A stretch of 64,000 nt of DNA. Source: Myroides sp. NP-2. Its GTDB lineage: Bacteria; Bacteroidota; Bacteroidia; Flavobacteriales; Flavobacteriaceae. The translations under genes and the position numbers were made by a program. Shown here piece by piece: positions 8,501 to 17,325 of the stretch. The DNA lies in NCBI RefSeq assembly GCF_014145665.1, contig NZ_JACHTD010000003.1:62001-126000 (forward strand). Direction: 5' to 3'. Every line of letters begins with the position of its first letter. Position 1 is the stretch's first letter. Under the pieces are notes generated by a model. That model saw nothing but the letters and a program-made list of their open reading frames with translations, made no database searches and was not told the DNA's origin.

Positions 8501-10051
8501 TTTAGACAGCGTATCATTGACGAATCCAAGTGCGTGTAGATCAGCATAATCCACTTGTGCAACGAAATCGTAGTTCTTTTCTTTGGTACTCAAGTCAATA
8601 GTACCGTTAAAATCGAGTTTTACATTGGGATCGGCACTGTGCAATAAGCCGCGGTAATACGGCATTTTCATTAAACCATCAATGGCCAATTGGGTATACT
8701 TATACTTTCCGAAAACGAATGAAAACACATCCCCCTTAACAGTTGTATTCAATGATTTTTGATTGAATCCATGTCCATCGACATATAGGTCAAAGGAGGT
8801 TAATCCAAACTGTTTATTATCAATAAAATGCCCTAAATCAAAGTGATCGAGTTTAATATTTCCTTTGTAAGTTGCGTGATTGGGATCATCTAATTGTTGA
8901 ATGGCAATTTTGGCATTTCCCTTTCCGATAGAGGTCATCAATTCGATATCCGTATCCAGGGTTCTCTTGGTCAATTCAATGGTTCCGACAAGATTCACCA
9001 AGCCCAATGCCTCTAGTTCAGTTGGCAGTGTTTTGCCCAAGAGGTCAGGCATCAACGCGGCTAAGTTGTAGCGTGTCGTTTGTAAACGCGACAAATTTGC
9101 ACGCATCCAAAAAGGTTTGTGATCGTCAAAAACGTTTCGAAACGCAAAATTCCCAATAATTTGAGAGTTATTCTCATCGACTAAATTTGCCTTTTCTAAA
9201 ACAAAATCATTCATCACCCCTTTCATATGTCCTTTGAAAAAAACTTCCTTATTCGAAGCAAATTCATGGGCAAAAACGTTGATATCAGACGAATTTAGCT
9301 TTGCCTTTTTGATTTGAAAATCCCAGTTTACCTTATCGACAAATTCTTTCATGTCCCCTGGTTGAAAGCTCAACAGTAGATCTCCTTCAATATCAGATTG
9401 ATCCGTAACCAAATGCAATTCTTTCAAACCAATAGTCGTTCGGGTATGGGAAAAATTGGTCGATAAATGTTGTACATTCATTCCCCAGTGATCCAGAAAG
9501 CTCACTTCTTTCACCAATCCGTATATTTCAGGCCCTTTGATAAAGAAATTATCCACTTGTCCTTTTAACTTTCTGAAATCTACTGCAACTTTTGCTTTGG
9601 TATTGTCGTCCGAAATAATCAGTTGGGAATTTTTGATAAAAATACGAGATGCTTTTAATCGAAACTTTCCTTCACCAGGTTGACCATCGTCAAAAATGGC
9701 GATCAGTTCATCCAAATTGGTTAGCTCTTCCTTTTCGTATTTGTGAATATTTAGGTATAGTCCGTTGATTCGCGTGGTTCCCAAATACACTTTTCCTTGT
9801 TGTAAAGCGTCGAGGTCTGCCAATCGCGTTTGCAATTGATCAATACTGATCAAGATATTTTGATGATTGTCTTTTGCCTCTACTCCTTTAAGGTGAATCA
9901 CCCCAAAGATGTCGATAGCTAAGCGATCAATATAAAAGTCCGTACCAAATTTTTTGTTTATTTTCTCGGTTGCATATTGTGCCAAATAGCTTTGAACAAC
10001 AGGCAACATCATTGATCCTACTGCTAGAATCAGCAAACAAAACAGCGCCAA
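5585..10051 (-). CDS. tamB: Translocation and assembly module TamB homologue (DUF490)
   Basis: A 1,488-residue or longer protein with an N-terminal membrane segment, a very long repetitive beta-strand body (AsmA/TamB-like, repeats of short alternating strands) and a C-terminal DUF490 region (ending before FSSDNSSSALAGSLFERAS and GLNYAQGERNPYTQTEGRLG). TamB proteins span the periplasm and are linked to outer-membrane protein assembly and lipid transport. The TTG at 10051 starts in the middle of the hydrophobic stretch (ALFCLLILAVGSMML). The open frame continues 23 codons upstream with a basic segment (IKKFKKIVFRLFL) that belongs to the signal anchor, but contains no ATG, GTG or TTG; an ATT at 10120 is the most plausible true start. 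Confidence 0.9.
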   Translation of the reverse strand: MALFCLLILAVGSMMLPVVQSYLAQYATEKINKKFGTDFYIDRLAIDIFGVIHLKGVEAKDNHQNILISIDQLQTRLADLDALQQGKVYLGTTRINGLYLNIHKYEKEELTNLDELIAIFDDGQPGEGKFRLKASRIFIKNSQLIISDDNTKAKVAVDFRKLKGQVDNFFIKGPEIYGLVKEVSFLDHWGMNVQHLSTNFSHTRTTIGLKELHLVTDQSDIEGDLLLSFQPGDMKEFVDKVNWDFQIKKAKLNSSDINVFAHEFASNKEVFFKGHMKGVMNDFVLEKANLVDENNSQIIGNFAFRNVFDDHKPFWMRANLSRLQTTRYNLAALMPDLLGKTLPTELEALGLVNLVGTIELTKRTLDTDIELMTSIGKGNAKIAIQQLDDPNHATYKGNIKLDHFDLGHFIDNKQFGLTSFDLYVDGHGFNQKSLNTTVKGDVFSFVFGKYKYTQLAIDGLMKMPYYRGLLHSADPNVKLDFNGTIDLSTKEKNYDFVAQVDYADLHALGFVNDTLSKFTGDFEFKAKGNNIEDLEGIFKVHNAVYDNSKDHYVFDEFSIESTFTPDGERFLQLNSKEAIQGYIKGKFLFVESKKLFTNALGSLYTNYSPYKTKKGQYVDFDITVHNRLIEVFLPQLTLNERTHVDGEIDSDENLFKLNFDSPSIAVSGVEFFNILLNVNNSNPIYNTYVSIDSVHTNFYDVTDFNLLNLTHNDTLFVRSEFKGGKNKKDKYELNLYHTINEEKLSVVGFKKSEVFFKDFQWSINEFNDKANKLVFNKTLMDFTIDSLAISHNKQRVNLSGVMRDSTYKQLNLSFGNVDLAKITPDIENLSFGGKIDGDVKFYQQRDIYHPQANIAIDSLLINKVYLGDMFFKVDGNKSLEKFTVQSSLVDDDEKERFYLNGDVDVINRQTHFNLESGLTDFPLQTIAPFLSSVASDMTGTAFGKISFLGTPKNPDVNGRLYLNDTKFKSKFTGVTYAFDQETPLDITTKQFILRKAGLMDTKYKTRGLVDGTVSHKIFKDWVMNLSLSSSNLLALDTQYEEGSLYYGTAYINGKADIVGPIEMLSININATSNKGTSIKIPLKEAQSTGENNFIHFLSPQEKKLRLTGVDFDPYKYRNSGIELDFEFYVTPDAEIEIILDRESGHAMRGKGAGFITMEINTLGKFNMWGDFQAYEGEYNFKYGGLIDKKFVVKKYGTIRWDGNPMNAILDLQAIYHTEANPSVIIDNSIINRKVPTDVAIVLNGSLSSPEVDFDINFPTVSSVVKSELDYKLSDRDTRERQAMALLATGSFFSSDNSSSALAGSLFERASSIFDDLFSDADDKFKVGLNYAQGERNPYTQTEGRLGVTFTTKVNDRISVNGKLGVPVGGVEQSVIVGDVEVLLRINEEGTLNARFFNRENDINYIGEGIGYTQGVGLTYEVDFDTFKELLSKFLNQAEKRAKKKEEKESSNNRAEDLPDSDYSKEFIRFYETRRKGNPSSSGTHPEER

Positions 10052-10221
10052 GAATAGGCGAAAAACTATTTTTTTAAATTTTTTGATAACTATTAATGTT
10101 TTAAATTTGCTCCTTGTAATCTTCTTTCATTTGAGACCGAGGTACAATCAACAAATTTAATTAATTTTTGCCGTGATTGACCAAAAAAGAAGATATTAAT
10201 TAGCTTTAAATTTAATTAAAA

Positions 10222-11244
10222 ATGTCCATACAACCCACTTATATATTAGCGATTGAAAGTTCTTGTGACGACACGGCTGCAGCTGTTTTGGCGGACAATC
10301 GCGTGCTGTCAAATGTGGTGGCTCGTCAAGAGATACACGAAGAATATGGCGGTGTTGTGCCAGAGCTTGCTTCGAGAGCACATCAGCAGCATATCGTTCC
10401 TGTTGTTGATATTGCCTTAAAAAAAGCGGGAATCACCAAAGATCAACTACATGGCATTGCCTTTACTCAAGGGCCTGGTTTAATGGGATCGCTATTAGTT
10501 GGAGGGTCGTTTGCCAAGTCATTAGCACTGGCACTAGACATTCCTTTAGTTGCAGTCAACCACATGCACGCCCATATTCTATGCCATTTTATTGAAGAAG
10601 ACGGTTTTGAACAACCTACTTTTCCGTTCTTGGCGTTGACTATTTCAGGAGGGCATACTCAAATTGTGCAAGTCAACAGTTTCTTTGACTTACAAGTATT
10701 GGGTGAAACAACAGATGATGCTGTAGGTGAAGCATTTGACAAATTGGCAAAAATTCTCGGTTTCCCTTATCCAGGTGGGCCGTTAATTGACCGTTATGCC
10801 AAAGAAGGAAGTCCAAAAGCCTACGCCTTCACCAAGCCAAAAGTAGACGGTTTGAACTTTAGTTTTAGCGGTTTAAAGACACAATTTTTATATTTCATCC
10901 AAAAGCAAGTCAAGGATAATCCCAACTTCATTGAGGAAAATAAGGCGGATATTTGTGCGTCTATTCAACAGACAATTATTGCTATTTTAATGGACAAGCT
11001 CAAAAAAGCGGTGGAACAAACAGGTATAACGCAAATTGCTATTGGCGGTGGTGTATCAGCCAATTCGGGTATTCGAAAAACCATGCAAGAAGCCGAGCAA
11101 AAATACGGGTGGAAAACGTTTATTCCCAAGTTTGAATATACCACAGATAACGCAGCGATGATTGGTATTGTTGGATACTATCGCTACCGCGAATCGCTAT
11201 TTGCCGATTCGTCTGTTGTGTCCAAAGCGAGAATTGAATTTTAA
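10222..11244 (+). CDS. tsaD: tRNA N6-adenosine threonylcarbamoyltransferase
   Basis: 340 residues, full length for the Kae1/TsaD/Qri7 family. It transfers the threonylcarbamoyl group from TC-AMP to A37 of ANN-decoding tRNAs together with TsaB and TsaE in the cytoplasm. Visible landmarks: ILAIESSCDDTAAAV at the start, the metal-binding HxxxH at H114 and H118 (NHMHAHI), ISGGHTQ, and the late GGGVSANSGIR. First gene of a tight four-gene run (tsaD, rsmE, AI-2E-type transporter, methyltransferase; gaps 12, 11 and 0 bp). Divergent from tamB. Confidence 0.97.
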   Translation: MSIQPTYILAIESSCDDTAAAVLADNRVLSNVVARQEIHEEYGGVVPELASRAHQQHIVPVVDIALKKAGITKDQLHGIAFTQGPGLMGSLLVGGSFAKSLALALDIPLVAVNHMHAHILCHFIEEDGFEQPTFPFLALTISGGHTQIVQVNSFFDLQVLGETTDDAVGEAFDKLAKILGFPYPGGPLIDRYAKEGSPKAYAFTKPKVDGLNFSFSGLKTQFLYFIQKQVKDNPNFIEENKADICASIQQTIIAILMDKLKKAVEQTGITQIAIGGGVSANSGIRKTMQEAEQKYGWKTFIPKFEYTTDNAAMIGIVGYYRYRESLFADSSVVSKARIEF

Positions 11245-11256
11245 TCTACACCAAGT

Positions 11257-11964
11257 ATGCAGTTATTTTACTCCCCTTCTATCGATAAAGAACAAACAAC
11301 TTTCACCTTTGACAAAGAGGAAAGCAAACACATCATACGCGTATTGCGCAAAAAAGAGGGCGATATTCTCTTTGTAACCAATGGTAGAGGTACGCTATTT
11401 GAAACCAAAATTTCCTTGGCATCAGATCGCAGCTGTTTAACGGAAATTATCAACTATTCCGACAAAGAACAAAAGCCTTATCGCTCGCATTTAGCTGTAG
11501 CTCCTACAAAAATGAACGAGCGCTATGAGTGGTTCTTAGAAAAAGCAACCGAAATTGGCATTTGCGAAATAACCCCAATTATCTGTGATCACTCGGAGCG
11601 CAAAGTAATAAAAACCGAACGCTTCGAAAAAATCATTCAATCGGCAATGAAGCAATCCCTTCAACTGTATTTGCCCAAGTTAAATGATCCCATCACCCTC
11701 AAAGAGTTTTTGAAAAAAAACCATGAAGGCGAACTATACATTGCTCATTGTGAAGAAGATAAAGAAAAAGAACTACTTAAAAACAAGATTAAACCCAACG
11801 AAAACTACTTGTTATTAGTTGGACCTGAAGGTGATTTTTCTACTGTTGAAATAAAAATAGCGCTAGAAAAAGGTTTTAAACCTGTATCTTTAGGTCATAC
11901 AAGATTGAGAACAGAAACAGCTGCTCTTGTTGCTTGTCATAGTTTTGTATTCGCTAACGAATAA
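11257..11964 (+). CDS. rsmE: 16S rRNA (uracil(1498)-N(3))-methyltransferase
   Basis: 235 residues with an N-terminal PUA-like part (FDKEESKHIIRVLRKKEGD) and the C-terminal SPOUT knot: LLVGPEGDFS, then SLGHTRLRTETAAL, the SAM-binding signature of RsmE. It methylates U1498 of 16S rRNA in the 30S subunit. Starts 12 bp after tsaD and is presumably translated from the same message. Confidence 0.95.
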   Translation: MQLFYSPSIDKEQTTFTFDKEESKHIIRVLRKKEGDILFVTNGRGTLFETKISLASDRSCLTEIINYSDKEQKPYRSHLAVAPTKMNERYEWFLEKATEIGICEITPIICDHSERKVIKTERFEKIIQSAMKQSLQLYLPKLNDPITLKEFLKKNHEGELYIAHCEEDKEKELLKNKIKPNENYLLLVGPEGDFSTVEIKIALEKGFKPVSLGHTRLRTETAALVACHSFVFANE

Positions 11965-11975
11965 ATCCATGCATA

Positions 11976-13064
11976 TTGAAAGCCAAAGAAATTTCTAAAG
12001 GCATCGTCCGCGCGATCCTCATTTTAAGTGGAATTGCACTAAGTGCTGTTTTGTTGTATCAAATCCGCACTTTATTCATTTACCTTGCGCTAGCTTTTGT
12101 TTTAGCCTTAATCGGCAAACCATTAGTTGATTTTTTACACCGCAAATGCAAGTTGAAAAAACTCTTTGCCATCAGTGTAACCATGGTCTTTTTTATTTTC
12201 GTGTTCATCGGTTTTTCTTTTATGTTTGTCCCGCTCTTCACCACACAAGCTCAAAACTTGTCCGTGTTGAATACTGCACATTTACAAGAGGATTTCAATG
12301 GACTGATCTCCAAAATTGACCTATATCTAGACGCAAAAGGCATTAGTTTGGACAAAATTGTGGAGGAATCCCATCTAAAATCACAACTTAACCTCGATTT
12401 CGTCCCCAATTTACTCAATACCCTTATCAGTATGTTGAGCGATATTGGAATTGGCTTATTCTCAGTGCTATTTATCGCCTTTTTCTTTTTGAAAGACCAA
12501 GTAGTCTTGGAATACCAATTCAAAAAGTTATTCTCTAAAAAGCACGAAAATAAGGTTCTAAACTCCATCAACAAGATTAACAATTTATTATCCCGCTATT
12601 TTTTAGGCCTTTGTGTGCAGATGTTTGTCATCTACATTTTAGCTCTTAGCGTATTGTTGATATTTGGAGTAAAAGGCGCTGCAACGATTGCTTTTTTATG
12701 TGCTATTCTCAATATTATCCCGTATATCGGTCCATTGATTGGCAATATTTTAGCTGTTGTGTTTACGATGTTAACCTATATTGGCGATGACTTTATTGAA
12801 GTTACACTTCCCAAAGCCATCTCCGTAATGATTGGCTTCCTTGTAGTCCAACTCATTGACAATGTGGTAAACCAGCCGTTAATCTTTTCTAATAGTGTTA
12901 AATCACACCCCTTAGAAATCTTTATTGTCATCTTAGCAAGTGGTATGTTTAGTGGAATTTTTGGAATGATTGCCGCAGTTCCCCTGTATACCTGTTTAAA
13001 AGTGATTGGAAAAGAGTTTTTCCCCAATGTTCGATTTATTCAAGTACTGACCAAAAAATTATAA
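11976..13064 (+). CDS. AI-2E family transporter (PF01594)
   Basis: 362 residues with about eight hydrophobic segments and the AI-2E landmark region (NIIPYIGPLIGNILAVV, late GMFSGIFGMIAAVPLY). The family is named for putative autoinducer-2 export, but members also include Na+/H+ antiporters, so the substrate is unknown. The start is a TTG at 11976; the ATG at 11969 is out of frame and stops after nine codons, so it is not the start of this gene. In the tsaD operon. Confidence 0.88.
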   Translation: MKAKEISKGIVRAILILSGIALSAVLLYQIRTLFIYLALAFVLALIGKPLVDFLHRKCKLKKLFAISVTMVFFIFVFIGFSFMFVPLFTTQAQNLSVLNTAHLQEDFNGLISKIDLYLDAKGISLDKIVEESHLKSQLNLDFVPNLLNTLISMLSDIGIGLFSVLFIAFFFLKDQVVLEYQFKKLFSKKHENKVLNSINKINNLLSRYFLGLCVQMFVIYILALSVLLIFGVKGAATIAFLCAILNIIPYIGPLIGNILAVVFTMLTYIGDDFIEVTLPKAISVMIGFLVVQLIDNVVNQPLIFSNSVKSHPLEIFIVILASGMFSGIFGMIAAVPLYTCLKVIGKEFFPNVRFIQVLTKKL

Positions 13065-14243
13065 GTGGATATTCAACTCCTGACACAACCTGAAGTTCAA
13101 GCCTATATAGAGGAACACCTAGCGGATTCCCTTGCCTCTTTGGCATTCAAAAAGAGTCCATTTCCCGATTTGACGATGTCGGATTTGCTCACGCAAATTG
13201 AGAGTAAGCAAAAGGCTAAAAACAAGCTTTCCAAGTGGTATAAGACGAAAAACATAGTTTTTCCTGCAAAATTGTCTATTGAACAAACCTCATCGGAAGA
13301 ATGTGCAGCCTATAAAGCTGCATTGGTTGAAGGAGACTCCCTCATTGATTTAACTGGTGGGTTTGGCATTGATTGCTACTATTTTGCTCAGCGCATCAAA
13401 ACAGTCACACATTGTGAGATACAACCCGAGCTCAGTGCTATTGTTCAACACAATTACCGACAACTCCAACAAGATAATATTGATTGCATTACTGGAGATA
13501 GCTTGATTTATCTAGCCAATAGCAACAAGCAGTTTGACTATATCTACCTCGATCCTGCACGGAGAAATCAAAGCAAAGAAAAGGTTTTTTTCTTGCGCGA
13601 TTGCACCCCTAATATTGTGGAACACCTTGATTTACTCCTAGAGCATACCAAGACGATCTTAGTTAAAACGGCACCTCTCTTAGATATTCAAGCGGGTCTG
13701 AGCGAACTAAAACACGTGAAAGCTATTCACATCGTTGCACTGCAAAACGAGGTCAAAGAGTTGTTGTGGATCATCGAGAAAGACTACGTAGGAAAGATTG
13801 AATTAATTGCGGTCAACCTAACCAAAACAGAACAACAGCGCTTTGTGATTGATTTATCCGATGACAGCATTGCTACATATGCCCAACCGAAAACCTATCT
13901 CTATGAGCCCAATAGCGCCCTGTTGAAGACGGGAAAATTCAATGCAATTAGCGCCATTTTTAAAGTAGATAAATTACACCAACACAGCCAGTTATACACT
14001 AGCGATGAATTGGTAAACTTCTCGGGCAGACGCTTTAAAATAAAGCAAAATTTGCCTTATAATAAAGCTACAGCCAAAGAATATTTACAACAACAAAAAG
14101 CAAATGTCACCGTGCGTAATTTTCCGTTGAAGGTAGATGAATTACGCAAAAAATGGAAGATCAAAGAAGGAGGTGAAACCTATATATTTTTCACCACTAC
14201 CCTATCCGATCAAAAGGTATTTCTAATTTGTGAACCCGTATAA
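13065..14243 (+). CDS. Class I SAM-dependent methyltransferase with THUMP-like domain
   Basis: 392 residues. DLTGGFGID (95-103) is the SAM-binding loop and YLDPARR the catalytic-type DP(A)R motif seen in RNA methyltransferase relatives. The C-terminal 100 residues (FSGRRFKIKQNLPYNKATAK, then VTVRNFPLKVDELRKKWKI) match what is called the THUMP-like domain in flavobacterial proteins. Start is a GTG that abuts the stop of the preceding gene, so translation is likely coupled. The substrate is probably RNA, but is not known. Confidence 0.85.
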   Translation: MDIQLLTQPEVQAYIEEHLADSLASLAFKKSPFPDLTMSDLLTQIESKQKAKNKLSKWYKTKNIVFPAKLSIEQTSSEECAAYKAALVEGDSLIDLTGGFGIDCYYFAQRIKTVTHCEIQPELSAIVQHNYRQLQQDNIDCITGDSLIYLANSNKQFDYIYLDPARRNQSKEKVFFLRDCTPNIVEHLDLLLEHTKTILVKTAPLLDIQAGLSELKHVKAIHIVALQNEVKELLWIIEKDYVGKIELIAVNLTKTEQQRFVIDLSDDSIATYAQPKTYLYEPNSALLKTGKFNAISAIFKVDKLHQHSQLYTSDELVNFSGRRFKIKQNLPYNKATAKEYLQQQKANVTVRNFPLKVDELRKKWKIKEGGETYIFFTTTLSDQKVFLICEPV

Positions 14244-14255
14244 AAATCAGCCTTA

Positions 14256-14816
14256 TTATGCCGTTTCGTGAATCCAACACAGTTGAGAAATACTGTGCCA
14301 GGTAACGGTTACTGTAGTATTGGGATGCAGGGACAATCCTGGTTGATTGGCAACGAGTAAATAGCGTTTATCTTCGTAGAACACCTCAACTAAAGCGCGT
14401 TGTTGTGCATCCTCTCTTATCAACTTTCCCGCATGATCAATAGCCACTACACGTCCCATGGCTCTTAACTTTCCCTTTTGCACGCGTTTGCGATCAAATC
14501 GCGGATACAAGTGGTGATACACCCAAACCAAAGGCGTTAACCCCAAAATCATACTTAGAAAGAAAGAAACCACCTCAGCTGTGGTCCAATCAAAATTTTC
14601 AAAGTTCCACACAATCGCAACAACTAACGTCAGTGCAACGAGTAAACCCCCAAAAGATAACGTATCGCTAATGCAATGTCCCTTCGGTCGTGGAAAGGCT
14701 TTTGGCGTTGGCAAGGCATCCATACCTTTTGTTTTTCTACCAATTGATCTTGCTTGTGCTTGTTCGATAGAATCCTGCAAACCCAAGGCTAACGCATGTC
14801 TATACTTTTGTTTCAT
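14256..14816 (-). CDS. Hypothetical two-pass membrane protein
   Basis: 186 residues. A polar N-terminus (to about 50), two hydrophobic segments (FGGLLVALTLVVAIVW and VVSFFLSMILGLTPLVWVYH), then a beta-rich soluble end (GRVVAIDHAGKLIREDAQQR, VEVFYEDKRYLLVANQ) that recalls DUF3592/NfeD-like small beta barrels, without a firm match. Convergent with the methyltransferase operon, 12 bp between stops. Function unknown. Confidence 0.7.
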   Translation of the reverse strand: MKQKYRHALALGLQDSIEQAQARSIGRKTKGMDALPTPKAFPRPKGHCISDTLSFGGLLVALTLVVAIVWNFENFDWTTAEVVSFFLSMILGLTPLVWVYHHLYPRFDRKRVQKGKLRAMGRVVAIDHAGKLIREDAQQRALVEVFYEDKRYLLVANQPGLSLHPNTTVTVTWHSISQLCWIHETA

Positions 14817-15303
14817 CTTTTCTGCAAATAATTAATGAACTGTACATCATAAAGCCAATAAAAAAAGTTACAATTACAACACACAGACTACAAATAGTAA
14901 CAAATTGGGATCAATAAATAGAAAAAACTCTAGGTGAGAACGTGCATTGGTCATTTCCTTCTGCTTGCTCAAAAATCGCTTAAAAAAATAGAATTAGCCC
15001 ATTGTTATTGTAAATTGTAACTTTAGATCATTGTCTTTTTTATTTCTTTTTCACAAGTCAAAAATACATACAATAAATTCGATAACAATCGAAAAATCAA
15101 AGTCTTAACTATTTCATAATTCAATATACACTTTCCAAACATTGGCGTTACATTGTCGAAATATTGCCCAACTTATCCGCTTCTTGTTCCTGTGGTTTTC
15201 ATGGAAACTACTAGGTGATTATGAAAAAAATAACCCAAAGAAGTAGGGCAAATTGCACATAATTTCATTACTTTGTAGGGTAATTCCAAATGAATCGTTT
15301 CCT
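14817..15303. other. Intergenic region, about 490 bp
   Basis: AT-rich leader between two divergent genes. Repeated short words such as TTGTAAATTGTAAC occur but no stable hairpin, RNA gene or ORF with coding character was found. It must hold the promoter of the thioredoxin-like lipoprotein; TTACTTTG at 15269-15276 is the nearest match to a -7 box. Confidence 0.4.
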
Positions 15304-15882
15304 ATGAAAAGAAAGATATTCTTTGTGGTAACCCTGCTGTCAACTTTAGCTTTTATGAGCTGTAAAAAAGAAGGAAGCACCATACCGCAACCGACTCAAG
15401 AAGCAACAGAAACAACTCCAACTACGGAAGTTGATACGGTTGCATTGAAAAAGCAAATTGAACAAGAAAAAGAAACCTTGAGCAAGCCTTATAATGAAGA
15501 AGAAGACGCACAAGCGAAATTAGATGCTCTTATCGCTCAAGCAAATAAAGAGGGGAAATTCGTATTTGTACAAGCGGGTGGAAACTGGTGTATCTGGTGC
15601 TTGCGTTTCAATGATTTTGTGCAACAGACACCTGAACTAAAGCAAGTAGTGGATCAAAACTATCTGTATTACCACTTAAACTATTCGAAAAACAACAAGA
15701 ATAAAGCGGTATTTGACAAATACACCCCAAACAGCAAAGGATTGGGATACCCTTTTTTCTTTGTAATCGATGGGACAGGTAAAGTTACAAACATCATCTC
15801 TTCTGAAGCCTTAGAAGAAGGCAAGGGATATAGCACAGCCAAAGTGAAAGAAATGTTTATAGCAAACGCACCTAAAAAATAA
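15304..15882 (+). CDS. Thioredoxin-family lipoprotein
   Basis: 192 residues from the ATG at 15304, preferred over the upstream in-frame ATG because it begins a perfect lipoprotein signal (MKRKIFFVVTLLSTLAFMSC, lipidated Cys 20). After an acidic linker follows a thioredoxin-fold domain with redox motif W-C-I-W-C (GGNWCIWCLRFNDF) and a conserved cis-Pro region (GLGYPFFFVIDGTGKV). Probably an extracytoplasmic disulfide reductase or DUF255/Thioredoxin_7-type protein anchored in a membrane. Followed by a strong terminator; not in an operon. Confidence 0.88.
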   Translation: MKRKIFFVVTLLSTLAFMSCKKEGSTIPQPTQEATETTPTTEVDTVALKKQIEQEKETLSKPYNEEEDAQAKLDALIAQANKEGKFVFVQAGGNWCIWCLRFNDFVQQTPELKQVVDQNYLYYHLNYSKNNKNKAVFDKYTPNSKGLGYPFFFVIDGTGKVTNIISSEALEEGKGYSTAKVKEMFIANAPKK

Positions 15883-15918
15883 AAAAATAGCCTCAACGAT
15901 TTTGAGGCTATTTTTTTT
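15882..15918 (+). terminator. Terminator after the thioredoxin-like lipoprotein
   Basis: AATAGCCTCAA / TTGAGGCTATTTTTTTT stem-loop beginning at the stop codon. Confidence 0.9.
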
Positions 15919-16287
15919 CTAGTACCACAAACGCTTATTCTGCAACCAACCTCCTCAATAACACAGCTACAACAATTGTACAGATTGAGTCGTACGCATC
16001 GTGTACATCCATAGACGCAGTTAAATCGTCTTTTGCGATTGCCTAAATATAATTTTAAACCGATGCTTTTTTTGCTATTAGTAAGATTTAAACAGAACAC
16101 CTTCAGCGAAGAGACATAATCGATAAAAACAGCTTTTATTTTTAGGTTCAATTGTTAATATTTTACACTTTTAAAACTCAAAAACCCTTACATATCCTAA
16201 TTTCTGATAATAAAATTGTGTTAAATAGCATTATCCTATTTTACACCTGATTTACATTTGTTTTTCTCAACCATAAATTATTCAACT
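15919..16287. other. Intergenic region, about 370 bp
   Basis: No coding sequence with convincing character on either strand, no RNA gene recognised. AT-rich toward the tatA end, where its promoter must lie. Confidence 0.4.
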
Positions 16288-16557
16288 ATGTTGATGACTA
16301 CATTACCCTTAGGAGGAGTAGCGCCCTCTGAATTTATAGTTGTTGTTGTAATCGCTTTATTGCTATTTGGAGGTAAAAAAATTCCAGAATTAATGAAGGG
16401 ACTTGGAACAGGAATTAGGGAATTCAAAGAAGCTACACGAGAAACAAATGCTACTACAGCAGCTCCTAAACAAAAAATCACGGAACCAATTACGGAAACT
16501 GTTGTTGAACCCGCTACAGAAGTAGATACAGCAACAAATCAAGTAGTTGAAAAGTAA
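16288..16557 (+). CDS. tatA: Sec-independent protein translocase subunit TatA/TatE
   Basis: 89 residues from the ATG at 16288 (an earlier in-frame ATG would add ten unlikely residues). A short N-terminal membrane helix with the characteristic PSEF start, then FGGKKIPELMKGLGTGIREFKEA, the amphipathic helix, and a polar tail. It forms the pore-like component for folded proteins with twin-arginine signals. tatC is not in the window. One likely substrate encoded here is the phospholipase C at 37662-40130. Confidence 0.94.
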   Translation: MLMTTLPLGGVAPSEFIVVVVIALLLFGGKKIPELMKGLGTGIREFKEATRETNATTAAPKQKITEPITETVVEPATEVDTATNQVVEK

Positions 16558-16587
16558 AAAAAAGGTTGGATTTGATCCAACCTTTTT
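16556..16587 (+). terminator. Terminator after tatA (works in both directions)
   Basis: AAAAGGTTGGAT/ATCCAACCTTTTT stem with flanking A and T runs; also placed to end the minus-strand operon that stops at 16659. Confidence 0.88.
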
Positions 16588-16658
16588 CTTTATAAATTGA
16601 GAAGTGAGCTATGGGCAATTTGTTCATCCCTCAGTTTGTATAAAACCGTTAGCGTAAA

Positions 16659-17315
16659 CTATCGGATCACCTTAACCTTATCACTATAGCGAATGGGTGC
16701 TATAGGACTTTCGGCAGGATATCCTAAAGCGACGTTAATCGTTACTTCGTAATCTTCTGGAATGTTGATCAAGCGCAATAAGTCGGCATTTTCAGGTAAG
16801 TTCAAAATAGGAACAATCGTACCCAGTGGGCAAGTTCCTAACCCCAAAGCATGAGCGCTCAAGAGGATGTTTTGCAACGCAATTCCCGCGTCTAATCGCG
16901 CATGTGCTGCACCTTTTTCTGTAGCAATGACAACAAATGTTGGGGCATGATGTGAAATACTAAATCCAGGTTCCCTATATTTTGCTGCACTTCCTTGAAA
17001 TTCTTTTCCTTGGGCAAAGGTTAAGAATCGCTGGTTGATTTCTGCAATAATCTTGGGGTTTTGGATAAATCGAATCTCCCAAGCTTGTTTATTCAAAGCA
17101 CTAGGTGCATAGATCGTCGCTTTCATAATGGTATCCAATTGATCTTGGCTTACTTGTTGATCCGTAAATTTGCGAATCGCCCGACGCTGGAGTAAGTTGT
17201 CAATAATGGCTTCTTTTGCACTACCTTGGTAAACCACCTGTTCTACTTTGGTCTCTTGTGTACAAGAAGTAAATAAAACCCCTAGGGTTATTCCTGCATA
17301 TAGGTATTTTTTCAT
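16659..17315 (-). CDS. Nitroreductase-family lipoprotein (exported)
   Basis: 218 residues from the ATG at 17315, chosen because it opens a lipoprotein signal (KKYLYAGITLGVLFTSC, Cys 18) and lies 10 bp after rnfD. The mature part is a complete nitroreductase fold: RRAIRKFTDQQVS (FMN-phosphate binding Arg), APSALNKQAWEIRFI, LDAGIALQNILLSAHALGLG and a late LGYPAES. Such enzymes normally sit in the cytoplasm and use FMN with NAD(P)H; a lipidated, extracytoplasmic one cannot reach NADH directly. As the last gene of the ApbE-RnfC-RnfD operon it could take electrons from the membrane module. Role inferred. Confidence 0.88.
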   Translation of the reverse strand: MKKYLYAGITLGVLFTSCTQETKVEQVVYQGSAKEAIIDNLLQRRAIRKFTDQQVSQDQLDTIMKATIYAPSALNKQAWEIRFIQNPKIIAEINQRFLTFAQGKEFQGSAAKYREPGFSISHHAPTFVVIATEKGAAHARLDAGIALQNILLSAHALGLGTCPLGTIVPILNLPENADLLRLINIPEDYEVTINVALGYPAESPIAPIRYSDKVKVIR

Positions 17316-17325
17316 TTTATTTCTT

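Noticed and set aside
15681..16151. 156-codon minus-strand ORF
   Set aside because: Half overlaps the thioredoxin-like lipoprotein and its terminator; the rest has no coding character, and its frame contains poly-Phe/Lys runs from AT-rich DNA.
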